Assembly (NCBI RefSeq): GCF_029227915.1
Contig: NC_079882.1
Location: 1,488,001 to 1,552,000 of the forward strand
DNA: 64,000 nucleotides
Direction: 5' to 3'
Source: Hydractinia symbiolongicarpus
Lineage: Eukaryota > Cnidaria > Hydrozoa > Anthoathecata > Hydractiniidae
The position numbers and the translations under genes were made by a program. Within the stretch, counting starts at the first letter, position 1. Each line of letters starts with the position of its first letter. The notes under the pieces were generated by a model. The model was not told where the DNA came from, made no database searches, and saw nothing but the letters and a program-made list of their open reading frames with translations. This document shows positions 25,230 to 38,894 of the stretch, piece after piece.

Positions 25230-25825
25230 AAAAATATCGCTAAATACATGTTGGTACGAATATGTGACCCAACCGTTGTAACTCAAACGGACTGACTTTG
25301 TTAGAAAGTCAATGAAATGTAGTTTTTGAAACTGTTGCTATTTCTTCAGCGCGCGATAACGGATAGGATTGGTCCAACAGTAAAAAATGATTTATTTATC
25401 TAAATTTTTATATGAAGCGCTACCACAGCGCCCAGTGTAATCGCTAAGTTCCGTCAATCACGTCAAATTAAGAAGAATGTTATTTCTTGGAGTCCAATTG
25501 TCTCATTTATCACATTTATCAGGTCACAGTCAAAATATAGTTCAATATAGTCCCACAGTCAATCGTTTCACTGTTAGCAGCCATACAACCTATTAATACC
25601 AGAAAAAGTATCACGAAATACATGTTGGTACGAATATGTGACTCAACCGTTGTCTCTCAAACGGATTGATACTGTTAGAAAGGCAATGGAATGTAGTTCT
25701 GGAAACTGTCGCTATTTCTTCAGCGCGCGATAACGGCTAGGATTGGTCCCACAGTGAAGAATGACTTATTTATCTAAATTCTTAAATGAAGCGCTACCAT
25801 AGCGCCCAGTGTAATCGCTGACTTC

Positions 25826-28800
25826 CGGCAATCATGTCAAATTAAAAAACTTTTATTTCTTGGAGTGCACTTGTCTCACTTATAACATTTATAAAGTCAC
25901 AGACCAAAATCAGTTCAATTTAGTCCCACAGTCAATCGTTTCGCTGTTAACAACCATACAACCTATTAGTACCAGAAAAATATCAAGATATACATGTTGG
26001 TACGAATATGTGACTCAACCGTTGTCTCTCAAACGGATTGATACTGTTAGAAAGTCAATGGAATGTAGTTTTTGAAACTGTCGCTGTTTCTTCAGCGCGC
26101 GATAACGGATAGGATTGGTCGCACAGTAAAGAATCACTTTTTTATCTAAATTTTTAAATGAAGCGCTACCACAGCGCCCAGTGTAATCGCTGAGTTCCGT
26201 CAATCACGTCCAATTAAGAAGAATGTTATTTCTTGGAATCCAATTGTCTAATTTATCACACTTATCAGGTCGCAGTCCAAAGTTAGTTCAATTAAGTCCC
26301 ACAGTCAATCGTTTCAATGTTAAAAGCGATGCAACCTAGTAATATCAGAAAAATATCGCTAAATACTTGTAGGTACAAATATGTGACCCAACCGTTGTAA
26401 CTTAAACGGACTGACACCATTAGAAAATCAATGAAATGTAGTTTTTGAAACTGTCGCTATTTCTTCAGTGTGCGATAACGGTTAGGATTGCTCCCACAGT
26501 AAAAAATGACTCATTAATCTAAATTTTTAAATGAAGCGCTACCACAGCGCCCAGCGTAATGGCTGAGTTCTGGCAATCATGTCAAAATAAAAAGAGTGTT
26601 ATTTCTTGGAGTCCACTTGTCTCACTTATAACATTTATAAAGTCACAGACCAAAATCTGTTCAATTTAGTCCCACAGTCAATCGTTTCACTGTTAAAAGC
26701 GATGCAACCGAGTAATATGAGAAACATATCGCTAAACACATGCTGGTACGAATATGTGACGCAACCTTTGTAACTGAAGCGGATTGATACCGTCAGAAAG
26801 TCAATGAAATGTAGTTTTTGAAACTGTCGCTATTTCCTCAGTGCACAATAACGGTTAGGATTGGTCCCACAGTGAAGAATGACTTATTTATCTAAATTTT
26901 TAAATGAAGCGCTACCACAGCACCCAGTGTAATGGCTGAGTTCCGGCAATCACGTCAAATTAAGAAGAATGTTATTTCTTGGAGTGCAATTGTCTCCTTT
27001 ATCACATTTATCTGGTCACAGTCAAAGTTAGTTCAATTAAGTCCCACAGTCAAACATTTCACTGTTAAAAGCGATGCAACCTAGTAATATCAGAAAAATA
27101 TCGCTAAATACATGTTGGTACGAATATGTGACCCAACCGTTGTAACTCAAACGGACTGACTTTGTTAGAAAGTCAATGAAATGTAGTTTTTGAAACTGTT
27201 GCTATTTCTTCAGCGCGCGATAACGGATAGGATTGGTCCAACAGTAAAAAATGATTTATTTATCTAAATTTTTAAATGAAGCGCTACCACAGCGCCCAGT
27301 GTAATCGCTAAGTTCCGTCAATCACGTCAAATTAAGAAGAATGTTATTTCTTGGAGTCCAATTGTCTCATTTATCACATTTATCAGGTCACAGTCAAAAT
27401 ATAGTTCAATATAGTCCCACAGTCAATCGTTTCACTGTTAGCAGCCATACAACCTATTAATACCAGAAAAAGTATCACGAAATACATGTTGGTACGAATA
27501 TGTGACTCAACCGTTGTCTCTCAAACGGATTGATACTGTTAGAAAGGCAATGGAATGTAGTTCTGGAAACTGTCGCTATTTCTTCAGCGCGCGATAACGG
27601 CTAGGATTGGTCCCACAGTGAAGAATGACTTATTTATCTAAATTCTTAAATGAAGCGCTACCATAGCGCCCAGTGTAATCGCTGACTTCCGGCAATCATG
27701 TCAAATTAAAAAATTTTTATTTCTTGGAGTGCACTTGTCTCACTTATAACATTTATAAAGTCACAGACCAAAATCAGTTCAATTTAGTCCCACAGTCAAT
27801 CGTTTCGCTGTTAACAACCATACAACCTATTAGTACCAGAAAAATATCAAGATATACATGTTGGTACGAATATGTGACTCAACCGTTGTCTCTCAAACGG
27901 TTTGATACTGTTAGAAAGTCAATGGAATGTAGTTTTTGAAACTGTCGCTATTTCTCCAGCGCGCGATAACGGATAGGATTGGTCGCACAGTAAAGAATCA
28001 CTTTTTTATCTAAATTTTTAAATGAAGCGCTACCACAGCGCCCAGTGTAATCGCTGAGTTCCGTCAATCACGTCCAATTAAGAAGAATGTTATTTCTTGG
28101 AATCCAATTGTCTAATTTATCACACTTATCAGGTCGCAGTCCAAAGTTAGTTCAATTAAGTCCCACAGTCAATCGTTTCAATGTTAAAAGCGATGCAACC
28201 TAGTAATATCAGAAAAATATCGCTAAATACTTGTAGGTACAAATATGTGACCCAACCGTTGTAACTTAAACGGACTGACACCATTAGAAAATCAATGAAA
28301 TGTAGTTTTTGAAACTGTCGCTATTTCTTCAGTGTGCGATAACGGTTAGGATTGCTCCCACAGTAAAAAATGACTCATTAATCTAAATTTTTAAATGAAG
28401 CGCTACCACAGCGCCCAGCGTAATGGCTGAGTTCTGGCAATCATGTCAAAATAAAAAGAATGTTATTTCTTGGAGTCCACTTGTCTCACTTATAACATTT
28501 ATAAAGTCACAGACCAAAATCTGTTCAATTTAGTCCCACAGTCAATCGTTTCACTGTTAAAAGCGATGCAACCGAGTAATATGAGAAACATATCGCTAAA
28601 CACATGCTGGTACGAATATGTGACGCAACCTTTGTAACTGAAGCGGATTGATACAGTCAGAAAGTCAATGAAATGTAGTTTTTGAAACTGTCGCTATTTC
28701 CTCAGTGCACAATAACGGTTAGGATTGGTCCCACAGTGAAGAATGACTTATTTATCTAAATTTTTAAATGAAGCGCTACCACAGCACCCAGTGTAATGGC

Positions 28801-31800
28801 TGAGTTCCGGCAATCACGTCAAATTAAGAAGAATGTTATTTCTTGGAGTGCAATTGTCTCCTTTATCACATTTATCTGGTCACAGTCAAAGTTAGTTCAA
28901 TTAAGTCCCACAGTCAAACATTTCACTGTTAAAAGCGATGCAACCTAGTAAAATCAGAAAAATATCGCTAAATACATGTTGGTACGAATATGTGACCCAA
29001 CCGTTGTAACTCAAACGGACTGACTTTGTTAGAAAGTCAATGAAATGTAGTTTTTGAAACTGTTGCTATTTCTTCAGCGCGCGATAACGGATAGGATTGG
29101 TCCAACAGTAAAAAATGATTTATTTATCTAAATTTTTAAATGAAGCGCTACCACAGCGCCCAGTGTAATCGCTAAGTTCCGTCAATCACGTCAAATTAAG
29201 AAGAATGTTATTTCTTGGAGTCCAATTGTCTCATTTATCACATTTATCAGGTCACAGTCAAAATATAGTTCAATATAGTCCCACAGTCAATCGTTTCACT
29301 GTTAGCAGCCATACAACCTATTAATACCAGAAAAAGTATCACGAAATACATGTTGGTACGAATATGTGACTCAACCGTTGTCTCTCAAACGGATTGATAC
29401 TGTTAGAAAGGCAATGGAATGTAGTTCTGGAAACTGTCGCTATTTCTTCAGCGCGCGATAACGGCTAGGATTGGTCCCACAGTGAAGAATGACTTATTTA
29501 TCTAAATTCTTAAATGAAGCGCTACCATAGCGCCCAGTGTAATCGCTGACTTCCGGCAATCATGTCAAATTAAAAAATTTTTATTTCTTGGAGTGCACTT
29601 GTCTCACTTATAACATTTATAAAGTCACAGACCAAAATCAGTTCAATTTAGTCCCACAGTCAATCGTTTCGCTGTTAACAACCATACAACCTATTAGTAC
29701 CAGAAAAATATCAAGCTAAACATGTTGGTACGAATATGTGACTCAACCGTTGTCTCTCAAACGGTTTGATACTGTTAGAAAGTCAATGGAATGTAGTTTT
29801 TGAAACTGTCGCTATTTCTCCAGCGCGCGATAACGGATAGGATTGGTCGCACAGTAAAGAATCACTTTTTTATCTAAATTTTTAAATGAAGCGCTACCAC
29901 AGCGCCCAGTGTAATCGCTGAGTTCCGTCAATCACGTCCAATTAAGAAGAATGTTATTTCTTGGAATCCAATTGTCTTATTTATCACACTTATCAGGTCG
30001 CAGTCCAAAGTTAGTTCAATTAAGTCCCACAGTCAATCGTTTCAATGTTAAAAGCGATGCAACCTAGTAATATCAGAAAAGTATCGCTAAATACTTGTAG
30101 GCACAAATATGTGACCCAACCGTTGTAACTTAAACGGACTGACACCATTAGAAAATCAATGAAATGTAGTTTTTGAAACTGTCGCTATTTCTTCAGTGTG
30201 CGATAACGGTTAGGATTGCTCCCACAGTAAAAAATGACTCATTAATCTAAATTTTTAAATGAAGCGCTACCACAGCGCCCAGTGTAATCGCTGAGTTCCG
30301 GCAATCATGTCAAATTAAGAAGAATCTTATTTCTTGGAGTTCAATTTTCTCATTTATCACATTTATCAGGTCACAGTCCACAGTTAGTTCCATTAAGTCC
30401 CACAGTCAATCGTTTCACTGTTAAAGGCGATGCAACCTAGCAATATCAGATAAATATCGCTAAATACATGTTGGTACGAAAATGTGACCCAACCGTTGTA
30501 ACTCAAACGGACTGACACCGTTAGAAAGTCAATGAAATGTAATTTTTGAAACTGTCGCTATTTCTTCAGCCCGCGATAACGGATAGAATTGGTCCCACAG
30601 TAAGGAATGATTTATTTTTCTAAATTTTTAAATGAAGCGCTACCACAGCGCCCAGCGTAATGGCTGAGTTCCGGCAATCATGTCAAAATAAAAAGAATGT
30701 TATTTCTTGCAGTCCACTTGTCTCACTTATAACATTTATAAAGTCACAGACCAAAATCTGTTCAATTTAGTACCACAGTCAATCGTTTCACTGTTAAAAG
30801 CGATGCAACCGAGTAATATGAGAAACATATCGCTAAACACATGTTGGTACGAATATGTGACGCAACCTTTGTAACTGAAGCGGATTGATACCGTCAGAAA
30901 GTCAATGAAATGTAGTTTTTGAAACTGTCGCTATTTCCTCAGCGCACAATAACGGTTAGGATTGGTCCCACAGTGAAGAATGACTTATTTATCTAAATTT
31001 TTAAATGAAGCGCTACCACAGCGCCCAGTGTAATCGCTGAGTTCCGGCAATCACGTCAAATTAAGAAGAATGTTATTTCTTGGAGTGCAATTGTCTCCTT
31101 TATTACATTTATCAGGTCACAGTCAAAGTTAGTTCAATTAAGTCCCACAGTCAAACATTTCACTGTTAAAAGCGATGCAACCTAGTAATATCAGAAAAAT
31201 ATCGCTAAATACATGTTGGTACGAATATGTGACCCAACCGTTGTAACTCAAACGGACTGACTTTGTTAGAAAGTCAATGAAATGTAGTTTTTGAAACCTT
31301 TGCTATTTCTTCAGCGCGCGATAACTTATAGGATTGGTCCAACAGTAAAAATGATTTATTTATCTAAATTTTTAAATGAAGCGCTACCACAGCGCCCAGT
31401 GTAATCGCTAAGTTCCGTCAATCACGTCAAATTAAGAAGAATGTTATTTCTTGGATTCCAATTGTCTCATTTATCACATTTATCAGGTCACAGTCAAAAT
31501 ATAGTTCAATATAGTCCCACAGTCAATCGTTTCACTGTTAACAGCCATACAACCTATTAATACCAGAAAAAGTATCACGAAATACATGTTGGTACGAATA
31601 TGTGACTCAACCGTTGTCTCTCAAACGGATTGATACTGTTAGAAAGGCAATGGAATGTAGTTCTGGAAACTGTCGCTATTTCTTCAGCGCGCGATAACGG
31701 CTAGGATTGGTCCCACAGTGAAGAATGACTTATTTATCTAAATTCTTAAATGAAGCGCTACCATAGCGCCCAGTGTAATCGCTGACTTCCGGCAATCATG

Positions 31801-32050
31801 TCAAATTAAAAAATTTTTATTTCTTGGAGTGCACTTGTCAAACTTATAACATTTATAAAGTCACAGACCAAAATCAGTTCAATTTAGTCCCACAGTCAAT
31901 CGTTTCGCTGTTAACAACCATACAACCTATTAGTAGCAGAAAAATATCAAGAAATACATGTTGGTACGAATATGTGACTCAACCGTTGTCTCTCAAACGG
32001 ATTGATACTGTTAGAAAGTCAATGGAATGTAGTTTTTGAAACTGTCGCTA
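25826..32050. repeat. HOR block: two 5-mers U-P-R-S-T and one 6-mer U-P-Q-R-S-T
   Basis: The order is U25995 P26368 R26741 S27113 T27487; U27859 P28232 R28605 S28977 T29351; U29723 P30096 Q30469 R30842 S31214 T31587; U31959. The first two periods are 1,864 bases (five monomers). The third gains type Q and is 2,236 bases. Type U carries GGAGTGCACTTG, TTAACAACCATAC and CAAGATATACATG. Copies within the block are nearly identical. The 25.8-29.4 kb part recurs at 46.6-49.8 kb and the 29.1-32 kb part at 55.05-58 kb. Confidence 0.92.
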
Positions 32051-34397
32051 TTTCTCCAGCGCGCGATAACGGATAGGATTGGTCGCACAGTAAAGAATCA
32101 TTTTTTTATCTAAATTTTTAAATGAAGTGCTACCACAGCGCCCAGTGTAATCGCTGAGTTCCGTCAATCACGTCCAATTAAGAAGAATGTTATTTCTTGG
32201 AATCCAATTGTCTAATTTATCACATTTATCAGGTCGCAGTCCAAAATTAGTTCAATTAAGTCCCACAGTCAATCATTTCACTGTTAAAAGCGATGCAACG
32301 TAGTAATATCAGAAAAATATCGATAATACATGTTGGTACGAATATGTGACCCGACCGTTGTAACTCAAACGGACTGACTTTATTAGAAAGTCAATGAAAT
32401 GTAGTTTTTGAAAGTGTCGCTACTTTTTCAGCGCGCAATAACGGCTAGGATTGGTCCCACAGTGAAGAATGACTTATTTATTTAAATTCTTAAATGAAGC
32501 GCTACCATAGCGCCCAGTGTAATCGCTGAGTTTCGGCAATCATGTCAAATTAAAAGGAATGTTATTTCTTGGAGTCCACTTGTCTCAATTATAACATTTA
32601 TAAAGTCACAGACCAAAATCAGTTCAATTTAGTCCCACAGTCAATCGTTTCACCGTTAAAAGCAATGCAACCGAGTAATATGAGAAAAATATCGCTAAAT
32701 ACATGTTGGTACGAATATGTGACGCAACCGTTGTAACTGAAGCGGATTGATACTGTTAGAAAGTCAATGAAATGTAGTTTTTGAAACTGTTGCTGTTTCT
32801 TCAGCGCACAATAACGGTTAGGAATGGTCCCACAGTAAAGAATGATTTATTAATCTAAATTTTTAAATGAAGCGCTACCACAGCGCCCAGTGTAATGGCT
32901 GAGTTCCGGCAATCACGTCAAATTAAAAAGAATGTTATTTTTTGGAGTCTAATTGTCTCCTTTATCACATTTATCAGGTCACAGTCCAAAGTTAGTTCAA
33001 TTAAGTCCCACAGTCAATCGTTTCACTGTTAAAAGCGATGCAACCTAGTAATATCAGATAAATGTCGCTGAATACTTGTTGGTACAAATATGTGACCCAA
33101 ACGTTGTAATTCAAACGGACTCACACCGTTAGAAAGTCTATGAAATGTAGTTTTTGAAACTGTTGCTATTTCTTCAGCGCGCGATAACGTCTAGGATTGG
33201 TCCCACAGTAAAAAAAAGACTTTTTAATCTTAATTCTTAAATGATGCGCTATCAGAGCGCCCAGTGTTATCGCTGAGTTTCAGCAATAATGTCAAATTAA
33301 AAAGTATGTTATTTCTTGGAGTCCAATTGTCTCCTTTATCACATTTATCAGGCCACAGTCCAAAGTTAGTTCAATTAAGTCCCACAGCCAATCGTTTCAC
33401 CGTTAAAAGCGATGCAACCTAGTAATATCAGAAAAATATCGCTAAATACATGTTGGTACGAATATGTGACCCAACCGTTGTAACTCAAACGGACTGACAC
33501 TGTTAGAAAGTCAATGAAATATAGTTTTTGAAACTGTTGCTATTTCTTCAGCGCGCGATAACGTCTAGGATTGGTCCCACAGTAAAAAAATGACTTTTTA
33601 ATCTTAATTCTTAAGTGAAGCGCTATCACAGCGCCCAGTGTAATCGCTGAGTTTCGGCAATAATGTCATATTAAAAAGAATGTTATTTCTTGGAGTCCAA
33701 TTGTCTCCTTTATCACATTTATCAGGTCACAGTCCAAAGTTAGTTCAATTAAGTTCCACAGTCAATCGTTTCACTGTTAAAAGCGATGCAACCTAGTAAT
33801 ATCAGATAAATATCGCTAAATACTTGTTGGTACGAATGCGTGACCCAACCGTTCTAACTGAAGCGAATTGATACCGTTGGAAATTCAATGAAATGTAGTT
33901 TTTGAAACTGTTGGTATTTCTTCAGCGCACGATAACGGTTAGGATTGGTCCCACAGTAAAGAATGATTTATTAATCTAAATTTTTAAATGAAGCGCTACC
34001 ACAGCGCCCAGTGTAATGGCTGAGTTCCGGCAATCACGTCAAATTAAAAAGAATGTTATTTTTTGGAGTCTAATTGTCTCCTTTATCACATTTATCAGGT
34101 TAAAGTCCAAAGTTAGTTCAATTAAGTCCCACAGTCAATCGTTTTACTGTTAAAAGCGATGCAACCTAGTAATATCAGATAAATATCGCTGAATACTTGT
34201 TGGTACGTATGTGTGACCCAACCGTTGTAACTCAAACGGACTGACACCGTTAGAAAGTCAATGAAATGGAGTTTTTGAAACTGTCGCTATTTCTTCAGCG
34301 CGCGATAACGGTTAGAATTGGTCGCACAGTTAAGAATGACTTATTTACCTAAACTTTCAAATGAAGCGCTACCACAGCGCCCAGTGTAATCGCTGAG
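32051..34397. repeat. Six satellite monomers linking the U-P-R-S-T block to the a-i family
   Basis: Landmarks are at 32331, 32704, 33077, 33451, 33825 and 34198. Diagnostic words are CGATAATACATG (a two-base deletion), AATGTCGCTGAATAC, ATGATGCGCTATCAGAG, GAATGCGTGACC and ACGTATGTGTGACC. Monomers at 33077, 33451 and 33825 are close relatives of each other. All but the one at 33451 recur at 58321-59814. The missing monomer changes the offset between copies from 25,990 to 25,616. Confidence 0.88.
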
Positions 34398-35113
34398 TTC
34401 CGGCAATCACGTCACACTAAAAAGAATGTTATTTTTTGGAGTTTAATTGTCTCCTTTATCACATTTATCAGGTCACAAACCAAAGTTAGTTCAATTAAGT
34501 CCCACAGTCAATCGTTTCACTGTTAAAAGCGATGCAAAGAAGTAATATGAGAAAAATATCGCTAAATACATGTTGGTACGAATATGTGACGCAACCGTTG
34601 TCACTGAAGCGGATTGGTACCGTTAGAAAGTCAATGAAATGTAGTTTTTGAAACTGTTGCTATTTCTTCAGCGCGCGATAACGTCTAGGATTGGTACCAC
34701 AGTAAAAAAATGACTTTTTAATCTTAATTCTTAAATGAATTGCTACCACAGCGCCCAGTGTAATCGCTGAGTTTCGGCAATCATGTCAAGTTAAGAAGAA
34801 TATTATTTCTTGGAGTCAAATTGTCTCCTTTAACACATTTAACAGGTCGCAGTCCAAAGTTAGTTCAATTAAGTCCCACAGTCAATTGTTTCATGGTTAA
34901 AAGCGATGCAACCTAGTAATATCAGAAAAATATCGCTAAAGACATGTTGGTACGAAAATATGAACCAACCGTTGTAACTGAAGCGGACTGACACCGTTAG
35001 AAAGTCAATGAAATGTAGTTTTTGAAACTGTCGCTATTTCTTCAGCGCGCGATGACGTCTAGGATTGTTTCCACAGTAAAAAAATGACTCTTTAATCTTA
35101 TTTCTTATATGAA

Positions 35114-35128
35114 GCGCTGTCACAGCGC
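35114..35128. other. GC-rich dyad, near-perfect form GCGCTGT-C-ACAGCGC
   Basis: Seven-base arms around one central base arise from AC-to-GT in the left arm, different substitutions from those in the other extended forms. The same form is at 36567, 39915, 41387, 44463, 60729, 62574 and 63704, in types b and h of the second HOR family. Confidence 0.6.
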
Positions 35129-35280
35129 CCAGTGTAATCGCTGAGTTTCAGCAATAATGTCAAATTAAAAATAATGTTATGTCTTGGAATCCAATTGTCT
35201 CCTTTATCACATTTATCACGTCACAGTCCAAAGTTAGTTCAATTAAGTCCCACAGTCAATGGTTTCACTGTTAAAGGCGA

Positions 35281-35375
35281 TGCAACCTAGTAGTATCAGA
35301 AAAATATCGCTACCTCAACCAACCGTTGTAACTCAAACGGACCGACACCGTTAGAAAGTCATTCAAAAGTAGTTT
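35281..35375. other. Conversion-like patch of type d inside a type c monomer
   Basis: The left flank is type c (GCAACCTAGTAGTATCAG) and the right flank is again type c (AAGTCATTCAAAAGTAG). Between them lies the d-specific CTACCTCAACCAACC followed by ACGGACCGACACC. Intact c monomers at 36772, 40120 and 60934 have CGCAAAATACTTGTTGG in the same place. A tract of roughly 40-60 bases, including the 20-base deletion, therefore appears to have been copied from d into c. Confidence 0.75.
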
Positions 35376-36384
35376 TTGAAACTGTCGCTATTTCTTTAGC
35401 GCGCGATAACGGATAGGATTGGTCCCACAGTAAAGAATGACTTATTTGTCTAAATTTTTAATTGAAGCGCTACCACAGCGCCCAGTGTAATCGCTGAGTT
35501 CCGGCAATCACGTCACACTAAAAAGAATGTTATTTCTTGGAGTCCAATTATCTCATTTATCACATTTTTCAGGTCACAGTCCAAAGTTCGTTCAATTAAA
35601 TCCCACAGTCAATCGTTTCATTGTTAAAAGCGATGCAAGCTAGTAATATCACAAAAATATCGCTACCTCAACCAACCGTTGTAACTCAAACGGACCGACA
35701 CCGTTAGAAAGTCAATGAAATGTAGTTTTTGAAACTGTTGCTATTTCTTCAGCACGTGATAACAGCTAGGATTGGTTTCACAGTAAAAAATGACTTATTA
35801 ATCTAAATTTTTAAATGAAGCGTTACCACAGGGCCCGGTGGAATTGCTGAGTTCCGGCAATCACGTCAAATTAAACAGAATGTTATTTCTTGGAGTCCAA
35901 TTGCCTCCTTTATCACAATTATCAGGTCACAGTCCAAAGTTTGTTCAATTAAGTCCCACAGTCAATCGTTTCACCGTTAAAATCGATGCAACCTAGTAAT
36001 CTCAGAAAAATATCGCTAAATACATGTTGGTTCCAATATGTGACCCAACCGTTGTAACGCAAACAGACTGACACCGTTAAAAAGTCAATGAAATGTAGTT
36101 TTTAAAACTGTCGCTATTTCTTCAGCGCACGATAACGGTTAGGATTGCTTCCACAGTAAAAAATGACTTATTTACCTAAACATTTAAATGAAGCGCTACC
36201 ACAGCGCCCAGTGTAATCGCTAAGTTCCGGCAATCACGTCAAATTAAAAAGAATATTATTTTTTGGAGTCTAATTGTCTACTTTATCACATTTATCAGGT
36301 CACAGACCAAAATCAGTTCAATTTAGTCCCACAGTCACTCGTTTCACTGTTGAAAGCGATGCAACCGAGTAATATGAGAAAAAT

Positions 36385-36400
36385 ATCGCTAAAGACATGT
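36385..36400. other. Crossover junction: type h-like left half joined to type b right half
   Basis: Upstream the monomer reads CAACCGAGTAATATGAG, as at 38,58x. From AAAGACATG it continues as type b (GAAAATATGAACC). Types a and b are intact around 34571-34945 and 39372-39746. Confidence 0.65.
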
Positions 36401-38876
36401 TGGTACGAAAATATGAACCAACCGTTGTAACTGAAGCGGACTGACACCGTTAGAAAGTCAATGAAATGTAGTTTTTGAAACTGTCGCTATTTCTTCAGCG
36501 CGCGATGACGTCTAGGATTGGTTCCACAGTAAAAAAATGACTCTTTAATCTTACTTCTTAAATGAAGCGCTGTCACAGCGCCCAGTGTAATCGCTGAGTT
36601 TCAGCAATAATGTCAAATTAAAAATAATGTTATATCTTGGAGCCCAATTGTCTCCTTTATCACATTTATCACGTCACAGTCCAAAGTTAGTTCAATTAAG
36701 TCCCACAGTCAATGGTTTCACTGTTAAAAGCGATGCAACCTGGTAGTATCAGAAAAATATCGCAAAATACTTGTTGGTACGAATATGTGACCCAACCGTT
36801 GTTACTCAAACGGACTGACACCGTTAGAAAGTCATTCAAAAGTAGTTTTTGAAACTGTCGCTATTTCTTTAGCGCGCGATAACGGATAGGATTGGTCCCA
36901 CAGTAAAGAATGACTTATTTGTCTAAATTTTTAATTGAAGCGCTACCACAGCGCCCAGTGTAATCGCTGAGTTCCGGCAATCACGTCACACTAAAAAGAA
37001 TGTTATTTCCTGGAGTCCAATTATCTCATTTATCACATTTTTCAGGTCACAGTCCAAAGTTCGTTCAATTAAATCCCACAGTCAATCGTTTCATTGTTAA
37101 AAGCGATGCAAGCTAGTAATATCACAAAAATATCGCTACCTCAACCAACCGTTGTAACTCAAACGGACCGACACCGTTAGAAAGTCAATGAAATGTAGTT
37201 TTTGAAACTGTTGCTATTTCTTCAGCACGTGATAACAGCTAGGATTGGTTTCACAGTAAAAAATGACTTATTAATCTAAATTTTTAAATGAAGCGTTACC
37301 ACAGGGCCCGGTGGAATTGCTGAGTTCCGGCAATCACGTCAAATTAAACAGAATGTTATTTCTTGGAGTCCAATTGCCTCCTTTATCACAATTATCAGGT
37401 CACAGTCCAAAGTTTGTTCAATTAAGTCCCACAGTCAATCGTTTCACCGTTAAAATCGATGCAACCTAGTAATATCAGATAAATATCACTAAATACATGT
37501 TGGTACGAATATGTGACCCTACCCTTGCAACTCAAACGGACTGACACCGTTAGAAAGTCAATGAAATGTAGTTTTTGAAACTGTCGCTATTTCTTCAGCG
37601 CGCGATAACGGATAGGATTGGTCCAACAGTAAAGAATCATTTATTTATCTAAATTTTTAAATGAAGCGTTACCACAGCGCCCAGTGGAAATGCTGAGTTC
37701 TGGCAATCACGTCAAATTAAGAAGAATGTATTTCTTTGAGTCAACTTGTCTCACTTATAACATTTATAATTTCACTGTCCAACATCAGTTCAATTAATTC
37801 GCACAGTCAATCGCTTCATTGTTAAAAGCGATGCAACCTAGTAATCTCAGAAAAATATCGCTAAATACATGTTGGTTCCAATATGTGACCCAACCGTTGT
37901 AACGCAAACAGACTGACACCGTTAAAAAGTCAATGAAATGTAGTTTTTAAAACTGTCGCTATTTCTTCAGAGCGCGGTAACGGATAGGATTGGTCGCGCA
38001 GTAAAGAATGATTTATTTATCTAAATTTTTAAATGAAGCTCTACCACAGCGCCCAGTGTAATGGCTGAGTTCCAGCAATCACGTCAAATTAAGAAAAATG
38101 TTATTTCGTGGAGTCCACTTGCCTCACTTTTAACATTTATAAAGTCGCAGACCAAAATCACTTCAATATAGTCCCACAGTCAATCGTTTCACTGTTAAAA
38201 GCGATGCAACTGAGTAATATGAGACAAATATCGCTAAATACATGTTGGTACGAATATGTGACGCACCCGTTGTAACTGAAGCGGATTGATACCGTTAGAA
38301 AGTCAATGAAATGGAGTTTTTCAAACTGTCGCTATTTCTTCAGCGCACGATAACGGTTAGGATTGCTTCCACAGTAAAAAATGACTTATTTACCTAAACA
38401 TTTAAATGAAGCGCTACCACAGCGCCCAGTGTAATCGCTAAGTTCCGGCAATCACGTCAAATTAAAAAGAATATTATTTTTTGGAGTCTAATTGTCTCCT
38501 TTATCACATTTATCAGGTCACAGACCAAAATCAGTTCAATTTAGTCCCACAGTCACTCGTTTCACTGTTGAAAGCGATGCAACCGAGTAATATGACAAAA
38601 ATATCGCTAAGTACATGTTGGTACGAATGTGTGACCCAACCGTTGTAACTCAAACGGACTGACACCGTTAGAAAATCAACGAAATGGAGTTTTTGAAACT
38701 GTCGCTATTTCTTCAGCGCGCGATGACGACTAGGATTGGTCCCACAGTAAAAAAATGACTTTTTAATCTTAATTCTTAAATGAAGCGTTGTCACAGCGCC
38801 CAGTGTAATCGCTGAGTTTCGGCAATAATGTCGAATTAAGAAGAATGTTATTTCTTGGAGTCTAATTGTCTCCTTT

Positions 38877-38894
38877 ATCATATTTATCATATTT
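38877..38894. repeat. 9-bp tandem duplication ATCATATTT x2 inside a monomer
   Basis: Other members of the type, such as 44,55x, have a single ATCATATTT before AACAGG; this one has two in tandem. The same duplication occurs at 62666-62683, inside the paralogous copy 23,789 bases downstream. It is therefore a shared derived marker of the two large duplicates. Confidence 0.9.

Larger units (their letters stand above)
18591..25825. repeat. Variable 6/7-monomer HOR block, types P-Q-R-S-T-U'-V
   Basis: Monomer types recur in a fixed order. P carries TACTTGTAGGTAC. Q carries CCTAGCAATATCAGATAAA. R carries GAAACATATCGCTAAACAC. S carries ACTGACTTTGTTAG. T carries AAAAAGTATC with AAAGGCAATG. U' carries AGATCAATTTAG. 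V carries TGCAAAATATCAGGAG. The landmarks run P18538 Q18911 R/S19284 T19658 U'20031 V20402; P/Q20775 R21148 S21520 T21894 U'22267 V22638; P23011 Q23384 R23757 S24129 T24503; P24876, mosaic 25249, T25623. Offsets are 2,236 (six monomers) and 2,609 (seven). Differences in unit length coincide with hybrid monomers that fuse two successive types. Confidence 0.88.
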
